Shown piece by piece: positions 25,709 through 34,600 of a DNA stretch of 52,233 nt (position 1 is the stretch's first letter; every line of letters starts with the position of its first letter). This DNA is from Acidimicrobiia bacterium (lineage in GTDB: Bacteria > Actinomycetota > Acidimicrobiia > Spongiisociales > JAHEDJ01): contig JARGFH010000024.1 in the NCBI GenBank assembly GCA_029210695.1, forward strand, positions 1 through 52,233, written 5' to 3'. The notes under the pieces are model-generated. The model had not been told where the DNA came from and did no database searches. It saw only the letters and a program-made list of their open reading frames with translations. The position numbers and the translations under genes are program-made.

Positions 25709-26857
25709 CTAGCCGGAAGGTCGGGTGGAACCTCGTTTGGCGATCTTCTCGGTGACGGTCCGCGCGGATTCGGGGAGGACATGTGCGTAGGTCTTCATCA
25801 GCATGTCGGGACTATGCCCGAGAATGTCGGCTGCTGCTCTGATCTCTCCGATGTCTGAGGCGTGGCGGACCATGTGTGTTGCGGCGGTGTGCCGAAGTCC
25901 ATGCGATGACAGCCGCGGGACATCCGCCTTAGCAACCAGTCGAGCAAAGGTCGTGTCGAAGTTGCGGGGCGACACGACACGGCCAGCCCTTGTCGCTAAG
26001 ACCAGGTCGTTGTCTTCCCACTGAGGCCCGGCGGCCAGCCGTTCCATCGCCTGGAGCCTTCGATGACCAGTCAGGGCGGCGGCTGTCTCGTCGTCGATCG
26101 GGATCGTTCGGCGAGACCGCTCATTCTTGCCGTCGCTCCACTCCGGCCGACCAGCCACGTCGACCACTCCACGTTCAATGCGGACTGCTCCCTTTCTCAG
26201 GCTTACCGCAGCCCATCGCAGGCCGAGAAGCTCGCTTCGTCGAAGGCCGTAAAGCACTGCCAACCGGAGAGGCCCTTCCCAGCGGTGTCCCCTGATTGTC
26301 TGGAGGAAACGCTGAATCTGGGATTCAGTCCACACCTCAGTGTCTCGTTCGGGAGCAGGTTTGGACACTTGTCGTGGCATTGCCACACGAGCAGCTGGAT
26401 TGCGACGAAGCTCTCCCATGGCCACCGCGTCGTCGAGGGCAGCTCGCAACACCATTCGGATGATCTGGATGCTGCGACGCGAAAACCGACCTTCTGCCGC
26501 GAGACCCTCAAGCCATCGCGCGATGTCGTCTCTTTCAAGGTTGTCGGCACGGATCCCACCCAGGCCGGTCTTGATGTGGCCAGCCGCCCATTGGTACTGC
26601 TGCCGTGTCTTGTTCGACACGTCGATCTTGCCGGCTACCCACCGATCTACGAGGCGAGCAACGGTCCCCCGATCAGACGCGATGTCGCCTGACGCTGCGA
26701 AAGATGTGGCTGCCGATTGCGCTGCGCGGCGGGACCTGAAGGTGCCGAGCTGTCGTGGTTGACGTCGTCCGGTCTCAGTGTCGATGCCAGGAACGCGCAC
26801 AACCCATCGTTCGCGCTGCTTTTGGACGGTTGGGTGGCCCGTCTGTTTCCAATGCAT
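25709..26857 (-). CDS. Tyrosine recombinase (integrase)
   Basis: 382 residues, full length. Arm-binding N-terminus (about 10-60), SAM-like core-binding domain (about 65-155) and catalytic domain with R in LYGLRRSELLGL, HGLRHTAATH (H-x-x-R), LGHS and the nucleophile Y in MKTYAHV. It integrates and excises an element at a chromosomal att site. It lies 110 bp from the 3' end of tRNA-Arg(ACG), the likely target. It is a different subfamily from the broken integrase 10 bp away, so two insertion events meet here. Confidence 0.9.
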   Translation of the reverse strand: MHWKQTGHPTVQKQRERWVVRVPGIDTETGRRQPRQLGTFRSRRAAQSAATSFAASGDIASDRGTVARLVDRWVAGKIDVSNKTRQQYQWAAGHIKTGLGGIRADNLERDDIARWLEGLAAEGRFSRRSIQIIRMVLRAALDDAVAMGELRRNPAARVAMPRQVSKPAPERDTEVWTESQIQRFLQTIRGHRWEGPLRLAVLYGLRRSELLGLRWAAVSLRKGAVRIERGVVDVAGRPEWSDGKNERSRRTIPIDDETAAALTGHRRLQAMERLAAGPQWEDNDLVLATRAGRVVSPRNFDTTFARLVAKADVPRLSSHGLRHTAATHMVRHASDIGEIRAAADILGHSPDMLMKTYAHVLPESARTVTEKIAKRGSTRPSG

Positions 26858-26902
26858 CAGCCGACTTTACATACATTCGACATACATCGCTAGTGCGAAG
26901 GC

Positions 26903-26933
26903 AAGATAGCCCCGCTCGAAGCGGGGCCATCTT
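26903..26933. terminator. Strong hairpin between integrase and tRNA-Arg
   Basis: Near-perfect inverted repeat AAGATAGCCCCGCT / AGCGGGGCCATCTT with a 3-base loop. On the minus strand it follows tRNA-Arg by about 35 bp, so it probably terminates the tRNA transcript. The T-run is weak. Confidence 0.55.
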
Positions 26934-26966
26934 ATGGCATTTCCCCTGGTAGAAGCCAGATTTGCC

Positions 26967-27044
<78 letters not shown>

Positions 27045-27127
27045 TGGTATCGACCCAAAGGTAGTCGCCGGCAGAAGGTTCGGAAAGCCCGTATAGGCTC
27101 CACGACACCAATGACGAAGGGCAGGCC

Positions 27128-28798
27128 ATGCACGAGGAACTCCACCAACTCGGAGAAGAGTACTTCGAGGCATACCTGCGACGCTCCCCTACCACGGCGC
27201 TGATGCTCGGGGATCATCGTTACGACGATCAGATGGAAGACCTCTCGCTCGAAGCCGAGGATGCGATCATTGCCGAACTCAGGTCGTTCGCCGACCGGGC
27301 GGAGGCAATCGATCCCACCAGCCTGTCGCCACAGGAAGGCCTCAGCCGCAAGGTGTTGATATTTGAGGCTCGCACCACCGCAGACTTGATGGCAACCCGC
27401 CAGGCGGAACTCGACGCCAATCCGGCGATGAGCGCTCATGTGATGGTCCCCGTCGCGGCCGCCCAGTTCCCGATCGTCGAACCTGGGCATGCCGAGGCAC
27501 TGGTGGCCAAGTACGAGAAGATGGGTCGGGCTATGCGCCAATGGGCGGAGCGCCTTCAGCAGGGAGTCGCCGCCCATCACTCCCCGCCGGCGTTGATGGC
27601 GGAGAAGGTCATCGCCCAATTGGACGACCACCTGGCAAGCCCGATCGAATTTGATCCGCTGGTCGCGGCCGTCCGCGCCCCCGAAGCCTTTGATTCCGCC
27701 GCAACTGCCGTCTGGCGGCAACGGCTCGCCGAGCAGGTTGCGACACAGATTCGACCGGGCTTCGCCGAGTTGCGGCGAGTGCTGGCCGAGGAAGTCCTCC
27801 CGAGCGCCCGATCGGAAGACAAGGTCGGGATCACATGGCTGGCGGGCGGGGATGCAACCTACCGGGCAGCCATCCGTAGCTACACCTCGGTCGATCTGAG
27901 CCCGGAAGAGATCCACCAGATTGGGCTCGACACAATCGCTTCGCTCGAAGACGAGTACCGGGAACTCGGCGCGATCGTATTCGGGACAGATGACCTCCAG
28001 ACGATCTATTCGAAGCTCAAAGACGATCCGGAACTCCGCTACCAGACCGCCGACGAGGTGCTGACGGCGTCGCAGGAGGCGTTTGCCAAGGCGAAATCGA
28101 CCATGGGCGACTGGTTCGGACGGCTCCCCAAGGCCGACTGCCTCGTCTCGACGGTGACGCAGGGTCCCGAGGCGTTCTACTTCCCGCCCGCACAGGACGG
28201 GAGCCGTCCCGGGATCTTCTTCATGAACGTCGCGGATCCGACCTCATGGACGAAATACGAACTGGAGGCCACCGTCTTTCACGAAGGCATCCCCGGACAT
28301 CACCTGCAATTGGCCATCGCCCAGGAACTCGACGACATACCCGAGTTCCGCAAGCACAGCATCGTGACGGCGTACGCCGAAGGATGGGGCCTCTATACGG
28401 AGCGTCTTTCGGACGAGATGGGGATGTACGGAGGTCCGCTCCAAAGGATCGGCATGCTGTCCGCCGATTCATTGCGAGCCTCACGCCTGGTTGTGGACAC
28501 CGGGATGCATGCCCTTGGATGGAGTCGGCGCCAGGCGATCGACTACATGGCCGCCAACATCCCCACCAGCATCACCTCGATCACCAACGAGGTCGACCGC
28601 TACATCGGCGTACCCGGCCAGGCCCTCGCCTACATGATCGGTCGCAAAGAGATCGTCAAGATCAGGGAGCAAGCCGAAGTCACCATGGGCGCCCGATTCG
28701 ACATAAAGGGATTCCACGACACGGTGTTGGGTTCCGGTGCGCTGCCACTGCCGGCGCTGTCGGACCTCGTCAACGGGTGGGCGGCAGGAAGTGCCTAG
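27128..28798 (+). CDS. DUF885 family peptidase-like protein (copy 1)
   Basis: 556 residues, the normal size for DUF885. The zinc-site motif FHEGIPGHHLQ (about 385-395) with its HExxxHH pattern, and AEGWGLYTERL with the downstream Glu, are intact. DUF885 proteins are predicted metallopeptidases related to the M3/M32-like gluzincin group; substrates are mostly unknown. No signal peptide is seen, so it is cytoplasmic. It is followed at once by a paralogue, whose GTG overlaps its stop. The ATG is preceded by GAAGGGCAGG. Confidence 0.88.
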   Translation: MHEELHQLGEEYFEAYLRRSPTTALMLGDHRYDDQMEDLSLEAEDAIIAELRSFADRAEAIDPTSLSPQEGLSRKVLIFEARTTADLMATRQAELDANPAMSAHVMVPVAAAQFPIVEPGHAEALVAKYEKMGRAMRQWAERLQQGVAAHHSPPALMAEKVIAQLDDHLASPIEFDPLVAAVRAPEAFDSAATAVWRQRLAEQVATQIRPGFAELRRVLAEEVLPSARSEDKVGITWLAGGDATYRAAIRSYTSVDLSPEEIHQIGLDTIASLEDEYRELGAIVFGTDDLQTIYSKLKDDPELRYQTADEVLTASQEAFAKAKSTMGDWFGRLPKADCLVSTVTQGPEAFYFPPAQDGSRPGIFFMNVADPTSWTKYELEATVFHEGIPGHHLQLAIAQELDDIPEFRKHSIVTAYAEGWGLYTERLSDEMGMYGGPLQRIGMLSADSLRASRLVVDTGMHALGWSRRQAIDYMAANIPTSITSITNEVDRYIGVPGQALAYMIGRKEIVKIREQAEVTMGARFDIKGFHDTVLGSGALPLPALSDLVNGWAAGSA

Positions 28799-30476
28799 CC
28801 GGTCGGAGGTCCTCGTGGATCTCGCCCGGCGTTACTGGGATCACGTCAGCGCCACCAACCCCACCACGGCTCTGCTCAACGGAGATCACCGATTCGACGA
28901 CCAGATGGAGGACGTCACCCGGGCAGCGGAGGACACCTCCATCGGCGCCCTGGAGGGCTTCGCCGCCGAGGCCGAACGCCTCGATCCAACTTCTCTGACA
29001 GAGGATGAGCGCGTTTCGCGGGCTGTGCTCATTCAAGAGGCGGCTGCTCAGGCTGCTGAACTCCGTTCACGATATGCGGAAACGACCGTCAGTTCGGTGA
29101 TGGGTTTCCACGTCAACCTCCAGAGCGTCGCGCCGCAATTCCCGATCTTGGATCCGGAACACGCCCGGGCACTGGTCGGGAAGTATCAGAAGATCGGTGG
29201 GATGTTCGACGACACGATCAAACGGCTGCGACAGGGAATTGCGAGAGACCGGACACCGCCTGCAGTTGCCGTAGAGCGGACCATCGAACAGATCGACGGC
29301 TACCTGGCCACTCCGATCGAAACGGACCTGTTCATGGGTGTGTGCTCTCCTGCGGCATTCGACGAGTCGGCCGAACGGTCGTGGCGATCGGAACTAGCAG
29401 GGGTGGTCGAGCAAGAGATCCGCCCCGCCTACCGGCGATACCGGGACGCCCTCGCAGATGAGGTGCTCGAGAAGGCTCGACCGCAGGAGAAGGTTGGTGT
29501 GGCCTGGCTTCCCGACGGTGAGGAGGTATACAGGCGAGCGATCGCCCGCCACACCACGCTGGACCTGACTCCGATGGAGGTTCACCGGATCGGACTCGAG
29601 ACCGTCGAGTCGCTCGCCGACGAATACCGGGGCTTGGGCGGCCGGGTTCTGGGAACAACCGACCTCCAAGAGATCTTCGGGCGCCTGCGCAGCGATCCTG
29701 ACCTGCGATTCAAAGACGCCGGCGAGGTGCGCAATGGGGCAGCGCGGGCACTGGCCAGAGCGAAGGAGGCCATTCCCGATTGGTTCGGGCGCCTCCCGGC
29801 GGCGGACTGCATCGTGGTCGATATCCCGGACGTTGCCGCACAGGACGCCACGATCGCCTACTACCTGCAGCCGGCCGCGGATGGAAGCAGGCCGGGGACC
29901 TACTACATCAACGTGTCGGAGCCGACCACGAGAACTACGTTCGAGTCTGAGGTGCTGGCGTTCCATGAGAGCATCCCCGGCCACCATCTGCAGGTCGCCA
30001 TCGCCCAGGAACTCGAGGGTATCCCGGAGTTCAGGCGGCATGCCTGGATCACGGCCTACGGAGAGGGATGGGGCCTCTACACGGAGCGACTCTCTGACGA
30101 GATGGGGTTGTACTCGGGCGACATCGCCCGGCTCGGGATCCTGTCGTTCGACTCGTGGCGGGCCTGCCGGTTGGTCGTCGACACGGGGCTCCACGCCCTC
30201 GGCTGGAGCAGACGGGAAGCAATCGACTACCTGATAGAGAACTCGCCGCAGGCACCGAACAACATCACCAACGAGGTCGACCGCTACATAGCCTGGCCTG
30301 GCCAGGCTCTCGCCTACAAGATCGGCCAGCGCGAGATCATCCGCCTGCGAGACGATGCACGCCTAGCGATGGGTGACCGCTTCGATATCAGGGATTTCCA
30401 CGACGTCGTGCTCGGTTCGGGCCCGGTGCCGCTATCAGTGTTGGGAGACCTCGTGGCGGAGTGGGCCAACTCCTGA
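28791..30476 (+). CDS. DUF885 family peptidase-like protein (copy 2)
   Basis: 561 residues from GTG 28791, inside the last codons of copy 1. The N-termini of the two copies align around NPTTALLNGDHRFDDQMED, which fixes this start. Zinc-site motif FHESIPGHHLQ and GEGWGLYTERL are conserved. The tandem pair has diverged widely but keeps the catalytic residues in both, so subfunction or a heterodimer is more likely than redundancy. A hairpin repeat follows the stop. Confidence 0.88.
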   Translation: MPSRSEVLVDLARRYWDHVSATNPTTALLNGDHRFDDQMEDVTRAAEDTSIGALEGFAAEAERLDPTSLTEDERVSRAVLIQEAAAQAAELRSRYAETTVSSVMGFHVNLQSVAPQFPILDPEHARALVGKYQKIGGMFDDTIKRLRQGIARDRTPPAVAVERTIEQIDGYLATPIETDLFMGVCSPAAFDESAERSWRSELAGVVEQEIRPAYRRYRDALADEVLEKARPQEKVGVAWLPDGEEVYRRAIARHTTLDLTPMEVHRIGLETVESLADEYRGLGGRVLGTTDLQEIFGRLRSDPDLRFKDAGEVRNGAARALARAKEAIPDWFGRLPAADCIVVDIPDVAAQDATIAYYLQPAADGSRPGTYYINVSEPTTRTTFESEVLAFHESIPGHHLQVAIAQELEGIPEFRRHAWITAYGEGWGLYTERLSDEMGLYSGDIARLGILSFDSWRACRLVVDTGLHALGWSRREAIDYLIENSPQAPNNITNEVDRYIAWPGQALAYKIGQREIIRLRDDARLAMGDRFDIRDFHDVVLGSGPVPLSVLGDLVAEWANS

Positions 30477-30479
30477 GGT

Positions 30480-30525
30480 TTCTGCGCAATGCAATGGTGT
30501 GTTTTCGATACATAGCATTGCCGAG

Positions 30526-30527
<2 letters not shown>
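30480..30527. repeat. Hairpin repeat element, copy 1
   Basis: Arms TTCTGCGCAATGC (30480-30492) and GCATTGCCGAGAA (30515-30527), 11 of 13 paired, 22-base loop starting AATG. The same element is at 36605-36652 with perfect arms. Both lie between convergent genes. Confidence 0.7.
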
Positions 30528-30651
<124 letters not shown>

Positions 30652-30690
30652 AACTCGTCGGGCATTGGTAGCCCGGCGGTACTGATACCT

Positions 30691-30710
30691 CGTACAACGT
30701 ACTACGTACC
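30691..30710. repeat. GTAC-rich short repeat beside tRNA-Ser(GCT)
   Basis: The core GTAC recurs within 20 bp (CGTACAACGTACTACGTACC). A similar GGTAC/GTACC array is beside tRNA-Ser(TGA) at 35177-35203. The 200 bp between the tRNA and the next gene holds nothing else I can name. Confidence 0.4.
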
Positions 30711-30855
30711 TCGGGCATTCTACGAGCCAGGCGATTCCGTGAACGATTCGACACAAGATGCACACGTGGACGCCGTGTTCAACCACTGAGGGCTCTTCCG
30801 GGACACGCCCGAACCGACCGCCCGATCGCAGCCGTTGTGTGCGGGGTGACGTAGT

Positions 30856-31722
30856 GTGGATGGGGTGGATACTTCTGATCCGAATCCCGACGCCCTGCTG
30901 GATGGCCGGGAGCCGGCTCGTCGCCAGGTTTCAGTCGGGGCCACCGTCCTGTACGTCGAGGAGCAGGGTTCAGGTCCGGCGGTGTTGTTGATCGGTGCTG
31001 CCGACGAGGACGCCGAGATATATCGGGGCATCGCCGATCGTCTTTCATCAGACTGCAGGGTTGTTACCTACGACCGTCGCGGCACCCGGCGTAGCGGACG
31101 GGAGGGGTGGCCATCCGACTCGGCTCGCCATGCCGACGACGCTGCTGACCTGATCACCAGCCTTGGACTGGAGGAGGTGACGGTTCTGGGAGCCAGCGCC
31201 GGTGGGATCGTCGCCCTCAGGCTGGCGCTCCGCCACCCTGACCTGGTGAGGAATGTCCTCTGCTTCGAACCTGGCATCTTTCAGATGACCGACGACGGAA
31301 GGAAGCTCGAGGACCAAGGCGCATCATCAGTCGAGCAACATCTTGACTCACATCCAGGCGACTGGATCGGCGCAGTCGATGCCTTAGGACGAGCAGCAGC
31401 CAGTTCCCTCACCGACGTTTCAAGCTTGTTCACCCCACCCATTGGACGGGAGTGGTTCGCCCAACGAGCCGATGAGAACGCTGAAGCGTTTATCCGAGGT
31501 GACCTGCCCATCACCCGAGAGCACTTCGATCTAGAGGCAGTAGCAGGCTGCCAGACAAACCTTCGATTCGCCTACGGCAGCGCATCGCACCCTGTCTTTC
31601 ACGGCATAACAGCCGAACTCGCTGCGAGCCGCTCACAAATCCCAGACCGCCTTGAGGGAGTCGGCCACCTCCTATTCCACCACCCTGAAGCAGCAGCCTC
31701 TTACATCCTCGGCTCGCTCTAA
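30856..31722 (+). CDS. Alpha/beta hydrolase
   Basis: 288 residues from GTG 30856. Classic fold marks: oxyanion region VLLIGAADED, DRRGTRRSG loop, nucleophile elbow GASAGG (Ser about 117), and a late His in GVGHLLFHHP (about 273). Probably a cytoplasmic esterase or hydrolase of unknown substrate. The promoter segment is a diverged copy of the one before the DUF4386 gene. A hairpin terminator follows 27 bp after the stop. Confidence 0.85.
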   Translation: MDGVDTSDPNPDALLDGREPARRQVSVGATVLYVEEQGSGPAVLLIGAADEDAEIYRGIADRLSSDCRVVTYDRRGTRRSGREGWPSDSARHADDAADLITSLGLEEVTVLGASAGGIVALRLALRHPDLVRNVLCFEPGIFQMTDDGRKLEDQGASSVEQHLDSHPGDWIGAVDALGRAAASSLTDVSSLFTPPIGREWFAQRADENAEAFIRGDLPITREHFDLEAVAGCQTNLRFAYGSASHPVFHGITAELAASRSQIPDRLEGVGHLLFHHPEAAASYILGSL

Positions 31723-31748
31723 AGGCGCAACACCCCTCTGCGACAGCA

Positions 31749-31779
31749 CAACCGCCCACAAGTCCGATTTGGGCGGTTG
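31749..31779 (+). terminator. Hairpin terminator after the hydrolase
   Basis: Stem CAACCGCCCA/TGGGCGGTTG with an 11-base loop, no long T-run. From here to 32080 (about 300 bp) I see no gene, only a segment similar to the upstream region of the hydrolase. Confidence 0.55.
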
Positions 31780-32080
31780 ACGGGTGTACTCGTTCTGGTC
31801 CGAGACTGAGTGATATGCGTGGCTCGATGCTCCGCAACAACCCCGTAGTTTTTGGTGACCGGGTGTAGTCGAGGGAAACACCGTCTAGACCCGTCTAGTT
31901 CCGTTGGCTGACGCACACCATGGCACCGGGTACAGCACCGGGACGGCGTATGCAACCAACTAGGGCCTCCTCCGGGGCACGCCTCGACCTACCGCTCAGT
32001 ATCTGCCGCTATATGCGGATGTGGTGCGCCGATGCGGGTGTCTGCCATACTCGAATCAGCCCACAACGGAGGACATAGCC

Positions 32081-32791
32081 ATTTCGAAGCTCATTAGAAC
32101 CGCCCGGTGGACGGGGGTGTTCTACCTCGGGCTCGCTGTGGCGGGACTCGTCGGGTTTCTCTTCGTTCGTGGCGAGTTATTCGTGGCCGAGGACCCCGCA
32201 GCCACACTGGCCAACTTGATCGATCAGGTCACGCTCGCCCGACTTGGCATCGCTGCCGACATGACGATCGTTCTCACCCAGGCCCTGGCGGCCATCTGGT
32301 TCTTCAAGCTCTTCCGCAGCGAGAACAGCTTCGCCGCAGGATCGATCGCCGCCTTCGGGTTGGTCAACGCCGCTGCGATCGTGGTAGCAACGACCTTCTC
32401 AGCGACGGCCCTTATGGTGGCGGGCGACGCCGCCCTCGCTCCGGGCGGGGACCAGGCTGCAACCGTACAGTTGCTCTACGAGCTCAATGGAAGCGCCTGG
32501 AGTATCGGTGGTCTCTTCTTCGGTCTGTGGCTGATACCGATGGGTTACGTGGTGGTCAAATCCAGAGTGATGCCAGTCGCTCTCGGGTGGGTGTTGATGG
32601 CCGGAGGAGTCGCATACGTGATCAGCACCTACGTCACCCAACTCGTCCCCGACGCTCCGACAGCGGTCGAATCATTGCTCGTGGGGGTGGCCACCGTCGG
32701 CGAGTTCTGGATGATCGGGTACCTCCTCATCTTCGGTATACGCAGGTCGGATCGCATTCCCCATTCAAGCTCCCCTGCGGCAGAAGCGTGA
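32081..32791 (+). CDS. DUF4386 membrane protein, probable ATT start
   Basis: 236 residues when read from ATT at 32081. The family N-terminus (SKLIRTARWTGVFYLGLAVAG) begins exactly there, and ACGGAGGAC sits 8 bases upstream, ideal for this codon; a GTG 60 bases earlier (32021) adds unconserved residues. About six hydrophobic helices, as in DUF4386. Function unknown. ATT starts are rare (infC), so either a weak-start gene or an ATG-to-ATT change. Confidence 0.75.
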   Translation: MSKLIRTARWTGVFYLGLAVAGLVGFLFVRGELFVAEDPAATLANLIDQVTLARLGIAADMTIVLTQALAAIWFFKLFRSENSFAAGSIAAFGLVNAAAIVVATTFSATALMVAGDAALAPGGDQAATVQLLYELNGSAWSIGGLFFGLWLIPMGYVVVKSRVMPVALGWVLMAGGVAYVISTYVTQLVPDAPTAVESLLVGVATVGEFWMIGYLLIFGIRRSDRIPHSSSPAAEA

Positions 32792-32968
32792 TCCGTCGAG
32801 TAGGAGGAGGTACTGGTCCGGTCGGTTTGGCAGGCGCCGAACCAGACCAGACCTGAGGGAAATCACGCTGTCGGCGAGGCTGGGCCCCCACTGTCCAACA
32901 GTCCAGTTGGTTGCCGACGGTCGGATCACGCGAGCGCAACCGCGGTCGACGAGAGAACCGGGGGAAAC

Positions 32969-33415
32969 GTGACAAGCGACAAGTTCCTGACCCGCACCTG
33001 GAACAACCAATTGACGCTGCTGCTGGGCCTGCCGACCCTGGCCTGGGCCGTCGTCGCGCTAACCACCTCGGTCTTCTCGGATCTGACAGAGTTCATCGGC
33101 ATGGTGGTGTTCGCCGCGGTCTATTGACCGGTCGTGGAGTACCACTCCACCCGGCGGTTCGCCTGGGAACGCGAGAAGACGGTGGGCGGTGACCCGCAGA
33201 AGCTCAGTATCGGCCACCCGTACACCTGGATCCTCATCATCTACAACGCCGTCTACTGGATCCCGATGGTCCTGCCGTGGACGCCGCTGATGAGCTACCG
33301 GGGCGGGGTCATCGGCCTAGTCATCCTCATTGGCGTCCGAGCGACAGCCAACCTGTATCGGAACAACTTCATGACGTTCGAGCAGGCGGAGGTGTTTCCG
33401 CTGAGGATTCCCTAG
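32969..33415 (+). pseudogene. Small membrane protein interrupted by in-frame UGA
   Basis: GTG 32969 with GGGGGAAAC upstream opens a 149-codon frame with one TGA at 33125-33127. Before it: DKFLTRTWNNQLTLLLGLPT and a second helix ending FAAVY. After it, same frame: PVVEYHSTRRFAWEREKTVGG, two further helices (ILIIYNAVYWIPMVLPW and VIGLVILIGVRATANL). A Trp in place of the TGA would give VYWPVV, like the NAVYWIP further on. The final stop (TAG 33413-33415) is made at the edge of a MITE-like insert, so the C-terminus may also be truncated. No family recognised. Confidence 0.6.
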
Positions 33416-33521
33416 TGGTCTGTCTGCTATTTGATGACCGGGGTAGGCAGTGCCACGAACCCTGCCACAGCGGGGATCGTCCGGCAGGAGACCAAGTCAC
33501 CAAATCCGCGACGGACCACTA
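33413..33521. mobile_element. MITE-like element with TA target duplication
   Basis: Terminal inverted repeats start GTGGTCTGTC at the left and read GTGGTCCGTC on the opposite strand at the right; about 20 of 26 terminal bases pair. The element (33415-33519, 105 bp) is flanked by TA on both sides, the duplication made by IS630/Tc1-mariner transposases. It has no coding capacity. It forms the stop codon of the upstream gene. Confidence 0.6.
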
Positions 33522-33616
33522 GGAGGTTGCAGCCAACCCCAACCAACTCTCGGGGCAACGCTGACCCCGCTCTTCATGAACGAGCCTCCGACAGACCCGG
33601 ACGAGTTCTGTCGTCT

Positions 33617-34600
33617 TTATTTGGAGGTGTGGTCCACCGTGATGATGGTCTTTCCCTGGGAGTGCCCTTCTCCGACGGTGGCCACGGCGTCCTGTGTCTC
33701 GCTCAGCGAATAGGTCTTGTCGATTATCGGCCTGATCTTCTCTGCTTCCGCGAGTTCTCTGAGTGTGACAAGGTCCTGAGGGTTCGACATCGACAGGAAG
33801 GGACGCCCTTGTTGGCGGACGAATAGTGACGACACGAACGCCGCTATGGGACTCTTGAGACCCCCGAACCAGCCACCGACTGGTGCACCATTGGCCAACA
33901 GCTTTCCGGTTGGGGTGAGCGCTTTTCTCGTGTCTGACAACGAATGGTTTCCGACATTGTCGAAGATGAGATCGTATCGGTCCTCGCCCTCTGTGAAGTC
34001 TTCCTGGGTGTAGTCAATGACATGGTCTGCACCGATCGATCGGACCATCTCCGCGTTCCTCGTGCTGCATACACCGGTCACCTCGGCCCCAAGAGCTTTG
34101 GCAATCTGCACTGCGAACGTTCCCACGCCGCCAGATGCGCCTGTGATCAGAACCTTCTGTCCTGGCTGGACCTTCCCATGATCACGCAGAGCCTGCAGGG
34201 CGGCCAATGCGGACACCCCGACCGCCGATGCTTCTTCAAACGTCAAGTTGGTCGGCTTCATCGCCAAGGACCCTTCGGGGAATGACACGTACTCGGCGAA
34301 TGCGCCCTTGTAGGAGCCGAAGACCTCATCGCCCGGTTGGAGGTGCGAGACGTTCGTTCCGACCTCTTCGACGACTCCTGCGATATCGGTTCCGGGCACT
34401 CGGTTCTTGGCCCGCATGGCCGAGAACATCGGGCGCATGACGTAGGGCAGCCCGCCGATCGTGTAGTAATCGCCTATGTGGATGGAGGCGGCGTGCACCC
34501 GTACCAGTGCCTCGCCTTCCCCGACTATCGGCTTGTCGATCTCCTTGATCTCCAATACATCTTGGGGTGGGCCGAACTTGCCCTGGACAATTGCTTTCAT
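33617..34600 (-). CDS. NAD(P)-dependent alcohol dehydrogenase/quinone oxidoreductase-like
   Basis: 327 residues of the zinc-free MDR group: KAIVQGKFGPPQ start, GTDIAGVVEEVG, GDEVFGSYKGAFAEYV and the cofactor loop ITGASGGVGTFAVQIA (about 148-163). No structural-zinc cysteine cluster. Likely reduces quinones or enones with NAD(P)H. ATG at 34600 follows AGGTAGCAG. Single transcription unit on the minus strand. Confidence 0.88.
   Translation of the reverse strand: MKAIVQGKFGPPQDVLEIKEIDKPIVGEGEALVRVHAASIHIGDYYTIGGLPYVMRPMFSAMRAKNRVPGTDIAGVVEEVGTNVSHLQPGDEVFGSYKGAFAEYVSFPEGSLAMKPTNLTFEEASAVGVSALAALQALRDHGKVQPGQKVLITGASGGVGTFAVQIAKALGAEVTGVCSTRNAEMVRSIGADHVIDYTQEDFTEGEDRYDLIFDNVGNHSLSDTRKALTPTGKLLANGAPVGGWFGGLKSPIAAFVSSLFVRQQGRPFLSMSNPQDLVTLRELAEAEKIRPIIDKTYSLSETQDAVATVGEGHSQGKTIITVDHTSK

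Noticed and set aside
33576-33713. Small plus-strand ORF starting MNEPPTDPDEF
   Set aside because: It runs into the antisense of the alcohol dehydrogenase; only the first 15 codons look protein-like. At most a gene remnant.
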